Assembly (NCBI GenBank): GCA_020536535.1
Contig: JAHLWZ010000814.1
Coordinates: 49,000 to 112,999 of the forward strand
Origin: Pelomyxa schiedti
Taxonomy: Eukaryota; Evosea; Pelobiontida; Pelomyxidae
Direction of reading: 5' to 3'
Length of the DNA stretch: 64,000 nt
Of this stretch, positions 1 to 11,100 are shown one piece after another; position 1 is the first letter of the stretch, and each line of letters begins with the position of its first letter. A model generated the notes under the pieces. It did no database searches, was not told the DNA's origin, and was given only the letters and a program-made list of their open reading frames with translations. Position numbers and translations under genes: made by a program.

Positions 1-2664
1 AGCACCGGAGTGACATAGAGGCTGAAGCTCAACGGATAAAGGACATGGAGGCGGCACGTAAGGCCCGTGACGAACGTGAAAGACAAGAGTTGGATGAACG
101 TCAAAACAAACTTCGTGAAGATGCAAGACTCAGAGAAGAGAAACGCCAACAGGATGAACGAAGGGAAGCTGCACGAAGAGTGGAGGAGGATGCAAAGAGA
201 GAGCAAGAAAGAAGAGATGAAGAGAATAGGAGAGAACAAGCAAGACAGGAACAAGAAGAAAAACTCAAGTTGGAGCAAGCCAGAAACCAGAAACACTGGA
301 GTCCAGACGCTTCTTCTGATTCTGAAACTGAAGAAGTAAAACCAACTCGAAAAGAGAGAGCCGTCTCTCCGAGTACAGATATTTCTAGCATTTCATCAAA
401 ACCTGCAACTGCACCACAAACACAACAAGACAGACTGCTTGAGGAAAGACGACAACAACTACAAGAGAGAGAAGCTGCGATAAAGCTCCGACAACAACAA
501 GCGCGTGAACGTGAAGAAGCCAGAAAGGCTGAAGCGGCAAGAAAAGCTGAAGAGGCAAGAAAAGCGGAAGAATCCCGACAAGCTGAGGAAGCAAGGCGAC
601 TGGAGGAAGCCAGCCTTGAGGAACAAGAAAAACAACTCAGAGAGGAAGAGGAGAGGATACGCAAGGAAGAAGAATTATTATCCGCGGATCTGGAAACTGA
701 TGTACTTGAAGATACCAAGGTGGTAGACATTCAACCCAGCAAACATGTTACTGAAGAGTCAGCACCGGAGAAACATCCAAGCAAAACTGTGACAGAAGAA
801 CTACCCACAAAACCCAAGGAAGAAGTTGTCCCTCCATCCAAACCTCGTACTCTCCCAAAACAACCACCTCAGCGAACTCCTGCTGCGAGCCCCAAGCCAG
901 TGTCAGCTCCCTCTCTTGAAAAGACAGAGGACGCACCAAGGTTGTGTCTCGTTTAAGTTTCTTTCTAATCATTTTTTTCTTCAGACCCAAATTAGAGGTG
1001 AAGCCAGAGCCTAAAACTGTCGAATGTATGAACAACTTCAACTCGCTTAATTATTAATTGTTCGCGTCAGCACCTGCCTCTGGGAGGAAAGGAGGGGAGC
1101 CCCATTTTGACGAAAGTATTGGAAATGCGTATGATGAGGTTCGGAACGACGTGTCTGATGCCAATTGGTATATCTTGATTTTCAATCAAACCCAACACCC
1201 TCAGGCTTATTATGGGCTACAAAACTACACAAAACAATCTGTTCCTTTACGGATCTGGAAATGGTACTTCATTTAATTTGATTGAAGTTCTAAGTGTTTA
1301 AGGGGGCTCAACGGAATTTGTGTCTGAGCTTGAGTCCTACCCTGGTGAAGTGTTATATGGATTCTTGAAGTATCTCTATGGTGCAAATGACAGACCCAAA
1401 TTCATAATGGTTACTCTTGTACCTGATTCACTCTCCGGGGTTGCCAAAGCTAAACCAAACGCACACAAACCTTTTGTGGAGGCTTTTCTGAAAGTATTAG
1501 CCCCTCTGTTTTGCAGACTTCTCACACAGCCCCTTTTTAGTATTCGCACACCCACTTTAACATCTCAAGTCCCTCTGAGCTTTCTGAAGTGGCTATAGAG
1601 GAAAAGTTGTACACTGCTGGAGGGGCTCATTATGGAGGTGACTCGAAAAGTGTATGCACCCCCTCCCCCTCCCCGGATGACTAATCCTAAGTAGGCTCCG
1701 GCCAAGCCCAGTGCACCAAAACCCACTTCAACTCCCACTTCTTCTGCAAAGGCTGCCCCAAAACCACAACCAGCACCCGCGGAAAAACCGAAGCCACCAG
1801 CCCCAGAAACAAAAGTAAAGAGCACACCAGCACCAAAACCCTCCGCAAAGACATCGGCAGTAGAAACCCCAGCACAACCCATCTCCAAGCCGCCTCCAGC
1901 TACAAAGGTAACAACGCAAACCCCACAAAAGCCAGCCACCACTACCCCCGCCAAACCTAAACCGGAGCCTTCACCAAAACCTAAGCCCTCTGAGGACCAA
2001 CCAGCAAAGGTATTCTCAAAAACAAAAAAATTCGCCATTTCACACTAAAACAGGCCTCTCGAACTCTTCCTCAGCCTGGGAAACCTTCCACCCAAACCGC
2101 AACCACACCTACTACAACTAATGTAAGTACACCACCACCTCAAACCGAGCCCCAGCCTCCTCCTGAGGGCTCGGACTTCCTTGCAAGTTTCCATCAAAGA
2201 AAAGCAGCAGCCTTGAACAAAACCCCATCAGAGAAGCCATCTCCAGCAAAACCATCGCCTTCAGCACCAGAAAAACCGAGTGCTAAACCAGCTCCTACTC
2301 CGGAAAAACCCGCTTCTAAGCCGCCTCAAGCTACTCCCCCAGAGCCAAAACCAGCTGTACAAGATGGGTATCTAATCCATTTCCAGTACCACCTCTCACT
2401 AAAACAACTAGTCCCGCTTTAGAAACGCAGATACGGAAATGCAGTGATTTCATCAAGAAAACTGGTGTAGAAAATGATGGTTTCTTCTGTGTTCTGTGGG
2501 AAGACCTCATCAAGCAATATGACGCAGATACACTTAAAATGATGCGGACCAAGGTCTTGTCCCTCTTCCCAAAAGGATCATCCCTTACCAGTTTCCAAAA
2601 ACAGGATATCTTGGACTTTCCAGATGACCCTGAACCCGATGCTGTAGTAACTCTTATGGAGTAG
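1..2664 (+). CDS. Coiled-coil / ADF-H / costars-like actin-binding protein (5' partial)
   Basis: The reading frame is already open at base 1, so the N terminus lies outside the window. Three parts can be read. Up to about 960 there is a very charged E/R/K/Q-rich coiled coil. About 1090-1650 encodes a coactosin-type ADF-H (cofilin-like) domain: FDESIGNAYDEVRND, then NW, then YGSGN joined across a short intron (1263-1300 area) to GGSTEF, then RPKFIMVTLVP. After a long Pro/Lys/Ala linker, the last about 80 residues (about 2425-2661) resemble a costars domain (ABRACL/ABRA family): ETQIRKCSDFIKKTG, ENDGFF, then QDILDF and VVTLME. ADF-H and costars domains both bind or regulate actin, so a cytoskeletal role is inferred. 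Stop TAG is 2662-2664. ADF-H is fairly sure; costars is tentative. Confidence 0.75.
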
Positions 2665-2691
2665 TTCTACTCCGCTAATGGATAAAACCTT

Positions 2692-2697
2692 AATAAA
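2692..2697 (+). terminator. Candidate poly(A) signal AATAAA
   Basis: A canonical AATAAA lies 28 nt after the stop codon of the preceding actin-binding protein gene and before the p24 gene. Position and motif fit a polyadenylation signal; no transcript evidence is available. Confidence 0.4.
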
Positions 2698-2855
2698 ATA
2701 ACAACACACCTGTCATTTCTATTCCCCTTTGGTGCGGCACCAAATTCCACCCTAAAACACAAGACCCTGAGGGAAAAAAAAAAACTCTCTCTGACCCAGA
2801 TGATTCACATTTTCGAAAAAAGAAAACAAACAAAAAAAAGCACAGGACAGTGGTG

Positions 2856-3821
2856 ATGCGGACACGTGTCGGCGCGGGGGCGACACCCAGCAGGTGGTTT
2901 TTTGCGGCGGTTGCGGCGTTGGTTGTTGGGGGATGTGGCGTGGTGAGCGCGTTCTCGTTTTCCATCTCGCCACATAGCACGGACTGTTTCAAAGAGTGGT
3001 CAAAGGCAGGCGAGGATGTAACGGTCATATACCAAGTCTTGTCTGGTGGCCAAATGGATGTCGATTTTGAGGTCAGTCCTATTGTTTTTGCTTGTTTTGT
3101 TTGTTTTGTTTAGTTTGTTGGGGTTTTTTTGTTTGTTTGACCTGTGATTGATGAATGCCCTGTGTAATGCGGGGGTAAATGGATGATGGGTCGAAATATC
3201 TGGCGTGGCTGTTTGATTGTTGGCATTTTGTTTAACTTTGCAGTAGGTGCTTGATCCACTGGGCGAGGTTGTGTATAGCCAGCACCGCACAACGAGCGAG
3301 AATACGGGATTCACAACTGATAAAGAGGGTTACTATCAATTCTGTTGGGGGAACAAAATGAGCACCCTCACACCAAAGACTCTCTCCGCGATGATTATTG
3401 TGGGTGACGACATACCTCACGCTGACTTCGCGGGTGCCGCTACTGCAAGTAGGTCACCCCTTCACATCAACATGTATTATTTTACTTGTAGCTTGGGATT
3501 TTTTTTTTCCCCACTCCACTATAACATTTGCTCATACTGGCTTAGGTGACCTCACTCCCCTCGACCTTGCAGTGGAAATGCTTGCACAAGGTGTAATGGA
3601 CATAAGAACCGACCAAAAACACATGCACATGAGAGATATTGCTCATAGAAATGGTTGTATTTTTTTAAAATTCCAACTAACACTAACAAAAACAAGTGAG
3701 TGAGAGCACCAACCAACGTGTGTTGTATTGGTTTATATTTGAGGCCGTTTTGATAGTAGCCCTGGCCCTTTGGCAAGTTCTCAGTCTACGCAAAATCTTC
3801 GAGCAAAAGAGAATAGTGTGA
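2856..3821 (+). CDS. p24/EMP24 (TMED) cargo receptor of the early secretory pathway
   Basis: This is a type I membrane protein of the GOLD-domain p24 family, which cycles between ER and Golgi and packages cargo into COPII/COPI vesicles. The ATG at 2856 begins a signal peptide (hydrophobic FFAAVAALVVGGCGVVSA). The GOLD domain follows: FSFSISPHSTDCF, then DVDFEV joined over intron 3072-3246 to LDPLGEVVYS, then GYYQFCWGN with the family's conserved second cysteine. Further introns are 3449-3545 and 3654-3696. The last exon gives a short coiled region, one membrane segment (FEAVLIVALALWQVL) and a short basic tail, LRKIFEQKRIV, typical of p24 tails that bind coat proteins. The length (about 200 residues) fits the family. 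Confidence 0.85.
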
Positions 3822-4053
3822 AAATTTGCAATTGCCAAGCGAACAATAGGAAACCTATTTTCGTACTCCGGGAAAATTTGGTCGCTTAAGAGATTCGACG
3901 TTGGATCCGATAAAGACATTTTACCCCTGCCAAAATAATCAGAATCCCAAAATGAAAGGGAAAAGAAAAATCATAAAATACATTAAATCAACACACAGCA
4001 CAACACCAATACAGGCGGTCGGTACAAAGAAATAAGCGACAAAGAGAAAGGAA

Positions 4054-5062
4054 ATGGGCGGTAGTCGAACGCTAGACTACGTGTATCACCTTCCGTGGGA
4101 GATCGTTGTTCGCGCTTACGTGTCGCGGTACCCTCTACACCCTCGTATTCCAATGATGCTCGCTGCCGACATAATGTCGGTCGACTGGAACCCCGACACT
4201 GGTATTCGCTTTTTGAATGCGTTTCGGGGCGGATTCTAATGTTTGTTAGGCAAGCTGGTGGTTGACAGGAGAATGAAAGCAGGTTTTTTTTGAAATCATC
4301 CAAAAGCGACCCTTACCTCGGTACAGATCTGGAGGCCCCTTACTGGCTCAAGCGTGTGTTTGGCGTGTACTGGATGTACATGTGGCAAACTACAACGCTC
4401 TCTATGAAGGAGAAGAAACTCGTCTCCGTGTCCCATTCGAATCCTGCGTCAACCCTTTACAAGGCTGGGGAAGTGGCAACATGGGAGGTGCACCCCGAGA
4501 ATCCCAACTGGACTTTGTTTACAGTAACTGGTACCCTCGAGCTTGAGAAATTCTTCTGGAAGTATGGCTTCATTTCATTCTTCCGGTTTGCTTCCTACTT
4601 ACACTCCCAAAGTTTCCAGAGCATCATCGAGTCTTTGCTTCTTCGCACGTACAATACACAATTCGCATTGGCGCGCAAGATTGACCATGAATTTATTGAC
4701 CAGCTTACTAAGCTTGACGAGGATAACAACGAGCTTTATACTCATCTTCGTTCTGACAATGTGAACACCACTTCCGCCTCTGCCTCCGCTTCCGCTTCTG
4801 CAACCCCTACCGTGTCAGTAGCATTGGATCCAAGGATAGAGCAGGTACAACAACGCCACACAGAGCTTGTGATCCTGGCTCTTCAAGTACTCCTTTTCTT
4901 TCCCTTACTTGACAAACCCCTTCCTCCTCCCCAATTTAACCCACACCCAAGGGCTGGATAGAAAGGTCATATGCCAAGCAAAAGCACACCGCGGCGGTGG
5001 ATTTCAGGGCTTCTTTCCACCACGACGTACCCGTTGGACCCTGCGAGGGGAAGATGTTGTAA
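4054..5062 (+). CDS. PRELI/MSF1 domain protein (mitochondrial intermembrane-space lipid transfer type)
   Basis: PRELI/MSF1 proteins (PRELID, Ups1/2) shuttle phosphatidic acid or phosphatidylserine between mitochondrial membranes. The start MGGSRTLDYVYHLPWE has the family's opening, with the His-Pro-Trp-Glu-type motif read here as LPWE. Intron 4202-4249 joins DWNPDTG to KLVVDRRMKA. A second intron of about 44 nt joins this to DLEAPYWLKRVFG. The diagnostic stretch VSVSHSNPAS, then TLFTVTGTLEL, follows. After a Ser/Ala-rich linker a last intron (about 4889-4950) leads to LQGWIERSYAKQKHT and the stop at 5060-5062. If the organism is anaerobic, the protein would act in a reduced mitochondrion-related organelle; that is inference. 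Confidence 0.85.
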
Positions 5063-5440
5063 AAAAAAAAAGAACCACCCCCAACAGGCTCCCCAATACA
5101 ACCAACCACCTCTGCCTTGTGCCACCTCAACCCTAAGTTCCTGTGCCACACTACAAAGCATTCCTTTGTGTAATAATTTCTCTTGTTTTTTTTCTCTTTG
5201 TTTTTGTTTTGGGTCTGTTTCACTGCAGTGCGAGATTTTGATGTACTGCTTTTATCTGAATTCAAGATTAGGAAATCCATTACAAAAAGTGTGTAACTTT
5301 CCTTCACAATCACAATCGGCCTGGTGCACCAAAATTACAACCACAGCGGGCTTTTAAATCGTCTTGGAGTTTTGGCCAAAAGAAGAAAAAACCCAGGCAG
5401 TAGAGGCGTTGCTGATCTCCCACCATAAAAGAAATAAAAA
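5063..5440. other. Intergenic stretch, no gene seen
   Basis: These 378 bases start with an A-run right after the PRELI stop codon and contain a T-rich tract around 5178-5215. I see no supportable ORF, RNA gene or repeat. It probably holds the 3' end of the PRELI transcript and the promoter of the next gene. Confidence 0.5.
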
Positions 5441-6707
5441 ATGATCTCAGTGAAGACAGTGGTTGCGGCATTGTGCGTGTTGTTTGTTGCTAGATCCCTT
5501 GCAGCAGGGTGTTTCGATGGATGGTGGGAAATAGGCTCATACGAAATCACTGTCAATGACCCTGTTCGGTGTGTAAGTCTGTTTTGGAGCCTTTGTGCTT
5601 GTGAGAGTTATTTTTGTTCATTTGTAACTCTCGCGTAGTTGGTACAGAAGTACATTTAAGGCTGAAGTACATTACCCAAGCAACGCTGGATCATGCACTT
5701 TCCCCATGGTTGTTTTCAGCCATTCCTACATGCTGGGTGCTGGGTATTTCTTTAGAACTTTGGAGCTATCTCCATATCCTTGTATCACTAATTTCCTGAG
5801 CACAGGTGTTACGACTATCTATGGACAACCCTGGTTCCCTTGGGGTTTGTATTTGTCGATATGGACGATTTGGCGTATGACCCTCTTGGTATCTGCATTG
5901 TGTCCACATGTTTGCATAACTAATTCCCTCTCAGAGGAACCAATTGAGGCAGGCAAGGATATGGCTGCCACTCGCAATAGGCTCCTTAGTGACAACGTCG
6001 ATGACCCATCAAGCCCCGTCTATGGAAAGTTGAACGGCATTGTTGGAGCCATGGGCCACTCATTTGGAGCTGCTGCGTCCATTGTTGCCACCTCCAGCCC
6101 AAATGTTCTCGCAGAGTACAATGCTACGTGGGATATGGTTCTCCCAATGGCTCCTCCCGATTTCACTGATGTTGTTGACGACTCGATTGTTACCATCCCA
6201 GCCCTTATGATGGGTGCTACGAAAGACTGCATATGCCCTCCCGATACTAACGTGTGCGTATTCATATTTCCAACAGTGGAAAAAATTCCCGAATATTTTT
6301 CTTTTTTTTTTGACATTTCACAGAGACCGTGTCTTCAGCCGGTCAACATCGACTTGCAGGACCCTGATTGACATTGTGAATGGTACTCACTGCAAGTTCT
6401 GTGATTTGGCACCTGTCTTTGAAGATGTAAGACTCTAACTGTTGGGTACATTCGCGAGAGTAACCATACTAAGGCCTGCATTGCTGTTGAAGATGTACCT
6501 CTCACCTGTGGTTCCGTCTTCTTCAGTGACACGATTGATATAGAAATTCAGCACGATCTAGTTTTACGGTACACAGTGCCATGGCTTCAGTACATACTAC
6601 AAGGAAACTTGGAGGCTGCCAAGACTCTCTCCAGTGCAGTAGGAGCTGACACTGGCAGTGGCGCTATTGTCTCTCAACATAGCACACCCGCCTGCCCTGG
6701 CTTTTAA
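5441..6707 (+). CDS. Secreted alpha/beta hydrolase (chlorophyllase / dienelactone-hydrolase-like fold)
   Basis: The ATG at 5441 opens a clear signal peptide (VVAALCVLFVARSLAAG), so the product enters the secretory pathway. Several short introns interrupt the gene; an exon at about 5935-6255 carries the nucleophile elbow GHSFG in the context GAMGHSFGAAAS (Ser nucleophile). The candidate acid is the Asp in MMGATKDCICPP. The candidate His is in IVNGTHCKFCD in the next exon (about 6325-6426). Ser, Asp and His come in the order expected for an alpha/beta hydrolase triad. Many cysteines (GCFDGWW, CICPP, CKFCD, PLTCG, PACPGF) fit an extracellular enzyme. The substrate cannot be told; ester or polymer hydrolysis is likely. 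Exon joins in the first 400 bases are uncertain. It converges on the QueG-like gene, with about 70 bp between the stops. Confidence 0.7.
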
Positions 6708-6777
6708 GTGAGCACGGGTGCCTCCTTGAGACTTTGTATTTTGAAAGCATAAATGAACATTGCCCATTCATTGGCAT

Positions 6778-7954
6778 TTAGAGTGAAGAACAATATTTTA
6801 TAGTCCACGGGCAGTTGCACATGCATAGCCCACAAATGCTGTGCCCAAACTTCTCCCTCATAGAACCACAGCTAGTAAAGCAGTGTCAGTGTTAATTGAT
6901 TAGAAATGAAAGAAAACGAAAAATGCAATTCCACACAACATACTGTGCAGCACAGGCCTCTACATCTAATAGGTCCTCACGTGATGTTGTTTCTTGTCCT
7001 CGCCATTCAGTCCCTTTCAGTACTCTGGGAGGGCATGCATTGAAGCAAGCTTGACAGGAACCACACCGGGATGCCAATACCTGTGTTTGAGGAGATGGTG
7101 GTGCCATATCACACAGAATGGTGACCAACCTGTGAGAATTAGGTGGACAGAACGGCAAAGAACCAGCGAGAACGGGAGTCCTTCCTACCTGATGGCGCTT
7201 CCAAAGTTCTCGTTGACAAGGAGGCAGGATTTTCCTATCCAGCCTAGTCCAGATAGTGATGCAATGGTTTTGTGAGGTAGTTCAGTGCCAATTGACCCAC
7301 CAGGTCCCTAAAAGTACTTGACTTTGAGGGTGCTGACATCATTTGCATAAAATCACATACATTTCGAGGTAAGCTTTGGCTACCCATCAAAGTGGGTGGT
7401 ACAGGTACACTGTCAGGGGCAACGATTAGCGAATTAATAAGACTGATTTAAGGCTCAATATGCATAAGACAAGCAACCAGTTGGATGTAGCAAACAAAAA
7501 AAAAAACACAAAAACACAAACAAACATGGCATTATGGCCCATGCGTCGAATTTCTTCAGTGCACAATTGAGATAGAGCACTCAATACAGTGTTGGCACGC
7601 TCGTACTCGTTTTTGTATTCCATAGAGGGTGCCCCTGACGTCCTAACACCATCCACAATCCGTTTATCCAATCCAACTGCAATACTAGTGGTTTCACGTA
7701 GTTAGAGACACAAGAAGAAAAAACAGGTTATAATTTTGGTGGGTTTTATTCCATGTATTAATAACGGTACATTTGCATTGTTAATCTTCACTTGTTGTGC
7801 TACATAGGGCGAATTTGAAAAAAAAGTGCCTTATTCCTACAGGCATATTTCGCCTGACATCTGAAGGTATTGCCGTGTGCGTGAGATCTGCAGCTCCCAC
7901 AAGTCCAGCCCCGTGCCGTTTTAGCGTCTCAAACAACGCTGCGTACTTGTCCAT
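6778..7954 (-). CDS. QueG-like double [4Fe-4S] cluster protein (epoxyqueuosine reductase-related)
   Basis: Read on the minus strand from ATG at 7954: MDKYAALFETLKRHGAGLVG, then VGLDKRIVDG, then SMEYKNEYERANTVL with GHNAM, then PHKTIASLSGLGWIGKS, SAIRLVTILCDMAPP, the cluster motif RCGSCQACFNACPP, and a second cluster motif ICGLCMCNCPW before the stop at 6778-6780. This order matches the short QueG-like family of anaerobic bacteria and archaea, which binds two [4Fe-4S] clusters. True QueG reduces epoxyqueuosine in tRNA; the short relatives have no firm function, so I do not assign that reaction. At least four introns break the gene, so it is a resident nuclear gene and not bacterial contamination. 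The junction just after RRNMP was not resolved cleanly. Confidence 0.75.
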
Positions 7955-8169
7955 CAGGTGACTGTTTATCGAAATTGTGATTGAATTTCATTGATGAGAA
8001 ACAAGTGAACATCGAGTCGATGTCATTTCAAGATCGATTTGCTTCTAGAAGCTGGGTGACAACTTGGGAAACTTGCCCTGGTTCTGTCTGGCCCACTTTT
8101 CTGTACGACCATTTAAGAGTGAGAGAAAAAGACCAAAGCAACATAAAAAAAACCCAAAAAAGCAACACG
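7955..8169. promoter_or_regulatory. Divergent promoter region
   Basis: These 215 bases separate the start codons of the QueG-like gene (minus) and the helicase gene (plus), so both promoters must lie here or overlap the genes. No TATA box or other known motif stands out; the call rests on position only. Confidence 0.35.
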
Positions 8170-11100
8170 ATGAAGGGCCACATTCCCTCCACACAAACCG
8201 ACCCGCAGTCTCAACAGCCACAGCAACAAGAACGAAACCAAGCAAGTTATGGGACCCCTCCTCCAGCAACTGCGACGGTGGCGACATCTGCAACTACTTC
8301 AACAAGGGCCGATTCCCTTGGTCCTACTTTTGCTGCTCCGATTCCCGTTTCCGGAGTGGGTGCTGCTTCTTGTTCGTCGACGAGCCTGGGTTATGGGAAC
8401 CAAAGGGACACGTCCACTGCAGCCTATTCCAAAGTTACTGTGAAAGTCATTTTTGATAGCAACTCTGGGAGGCCTTCCCCATCAAGAGTTGTCAGGGAGC
8501 TTAATGCCAATTTTGCCTCTACATTTGGCTCTGGAGTAGTTTCGTCGTGCTCAGATAGGTATTCTGGTTGGAGCTATCCTATTACTTTTGCAAATCCTGA
8601 AATTGCAAGGCACTTGTTGGGTCTAAGCTGGTAGTGTCTAGCCAAACTTTTTTTTTTTTTTTTGTTTTTCTAACACTCGAATAGCATTACAATTCAGGGA
8701 GTTAGAGCACAAATCCGCAAGTATCGCTTAAAGTCTCCCTATGACCAAGAAATGGAAGCTATTTTGGCACCACATAATATTCGAAAAGACATCACCATCT
8801 CAATAAAACATGGGAGCAGTGCAACTCTCATAAATACTTCTGTTATGTACACTCTGAAAATTACCAATGATGGCTCTAGACCTTTTGACGTGTATTATGT
8901 GAGGTTGGTTCACCCTATGTTTTTTTTTAGGTTTATCTCAACGTCCTGTTAGGAGACTGGGAAGTGGAAACTTCTATCTTCACAAACCCCGTACAGGCAT
9001 AATAGCTCGTTGGTATCCCGTTTCAGTGATTGCATTAACACTCCATAGAAACAATTCTGCCCGAGAAATCAAAAATTGTGAATGTAGAGTTTAAATCGGC
9101 AAAAAAAGGGGTTTGTTTCGCCATTGAAGCCTAATTGCTTACATTACAAGACTTTCACAGCTGTGTTTATTTTTGATACTTCTATTGGCAGTGCGGCTAC
9201 TACAATGTTCTGTGTTGCTAGCAAGCTCAAACCTCCCTGCCAGAAGGCCCCCACTACAGTAGAGTAAGTAGCATACTCTAATTCCGCCATTCTTACTTCT
9301 CAACCAGTGCTCCTAAAGAGGAATCTCCCAAATTTTTACGAGTTGACTTCTTCAAGAATGTAGCTGAGGCCAAATCAAGCCATATCCACAACAAGTACTT
9401 GCCATATGAGTGGTCTTTCCAGGTACAATACCTTTCCTATCTGAGTTGTGTAATTGAGAAATAGCCCCCAGAATATGAGCTTCCATCTGAGTTTTCTCTT
9501 GAAGAACTAAGCCAAAAAATACCTCCACGTGCAGTCAATCCGTGGGCTCAAAGGCAACTGCACAAAAACCGACTTCATGATTTGTTATGGATCGAAGAGG
9601 CACAATCTCTTCATGACCTTGAGCAATATAGCATACTCAAGGCATCACTCGGTAATTGTTTGACTCAAGATGGAAAGCAAGGTTATTCTGTCACGGTGTG
9701 TATGTAAACGGGGAAGTGTCACGTAAGTTACTTGAAACTTCAAGGTGCCCGGCATTGCAGAGAGTAGGCCGTCTGTTCAATTCAATGATGAAATCTATGC
9801 CTCCAACGCTCAGGAGAGGGTGGAATACCAGGGATATGTTGTTGGAATTAAAAATCAAGAAGTGATCATGCAATTCAGTGACATATTTGTAAACAAGTAA
9901 GCAATTTCTTTCCTCTCTTCTGTTCGCCTGAGAAATGTAGCTTTCAGCCAAGCAAGAAATATGATATCCGTTTTTCTTTTGATCGGATGTCTATGCGAAT
10001 CCTCCATTGGGCTGTTGACAACACATCATTAGATCAGATTTGGCCCAATATCTTGTCTATTGAGGAACCAAGTGCCCCAACAGTGCTAAATGGGCTTAGC
10101 ACCCAGTTTACTTTTGATAGGGAGCAAATGATGTTTATCCAGAATTGCTTTAAAAGGTGGGCAATTTTAGTTTGTTTTCAATATGTTCATCGAGCTTTTG
10201 TTCAGATCCTCCAACAATACTCCTCAAGTTGTGTCTGGGCCTTTTGGAAGTGGTAGTTATTCTCACTCACACTTCCCCTTTCACAGCTCACTTCTGAAAA
10301 GGGAAGACAGCAACTTTAGTGGAAATCATCAAATTGTTATTACTTTCCAGTAACAATAAAATACTTGTTGCCACCCCTACTAATAGGTGATAACCCACTC
10401 TGTTTTCCATTGTCATTCTCAATTACTTTCAGTGCAGCGGACAGCTTTGTTCTTTCCCTGTCAAAAATATTACCCCTGGACTACCTTAAAGTGAATTTAC
10501 TACGTCTGGTTTACTTCCGCAGGTGAAGGGATATCTTGGGAAGACCTAACTAAAGTCTCAAAAATTTTTTTTTGCCCTTTTGATGAAGGCATCGATCCAC
10601 TGTACCATCATTTGTCCTGCCCTTCACAATATATGACGACAAGCTGGACATGTTTTCGCTTCCACCCCTGTCCAAACTGCTGCAGTACAAGATAATCATT
10701 ACCACAAGGTAACACTCAACAAAGCACTTCAAGTTTCATCCAACCCTTCGGCAAAGTCTCACTGCTGCGTATCTTGCCTTTGCTGGAGTCGGAAAAGATT
10801 TTTTTACTCACATCATTCTTGATGAGGCTGCTCAAATGTCAGAACCTGATGCGCTTGTAGCACTCAGTTTAGCAACATCTTCAACACGTGTATTCCTTTC
10901 TGGTGATGCCAAACAACTTTCATCACGTGTGAGATCTCGGACGGCCAGAAAAATGGGTCTTCAAACATCTCTTCTGGTTGAATACTTGTGATTTTCTCCC
11001 AAACTTACCTCACACAGGAAAGAATACTTGCTCTAGACGCATATATGTCTGATACTCAATTTCAGACCCATGTTCAGGTTTCTGTTGCCCTTTCTAGTCC

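Noticed and set aside
101-730. Long Ser/Cys-rich minus-strand frame opposite the coiled coil
   Set aside because: It is the antisense shadow of GAR/CAR codons of the charged coiled coil and has no domain.
6778-7954. Bacterial contamination as the source of the QueG-like gene
   Set aside because: Several GT-AG introns interrupt conserved motifs and the gene sits between intron-bearing neighbours with no change in composition.
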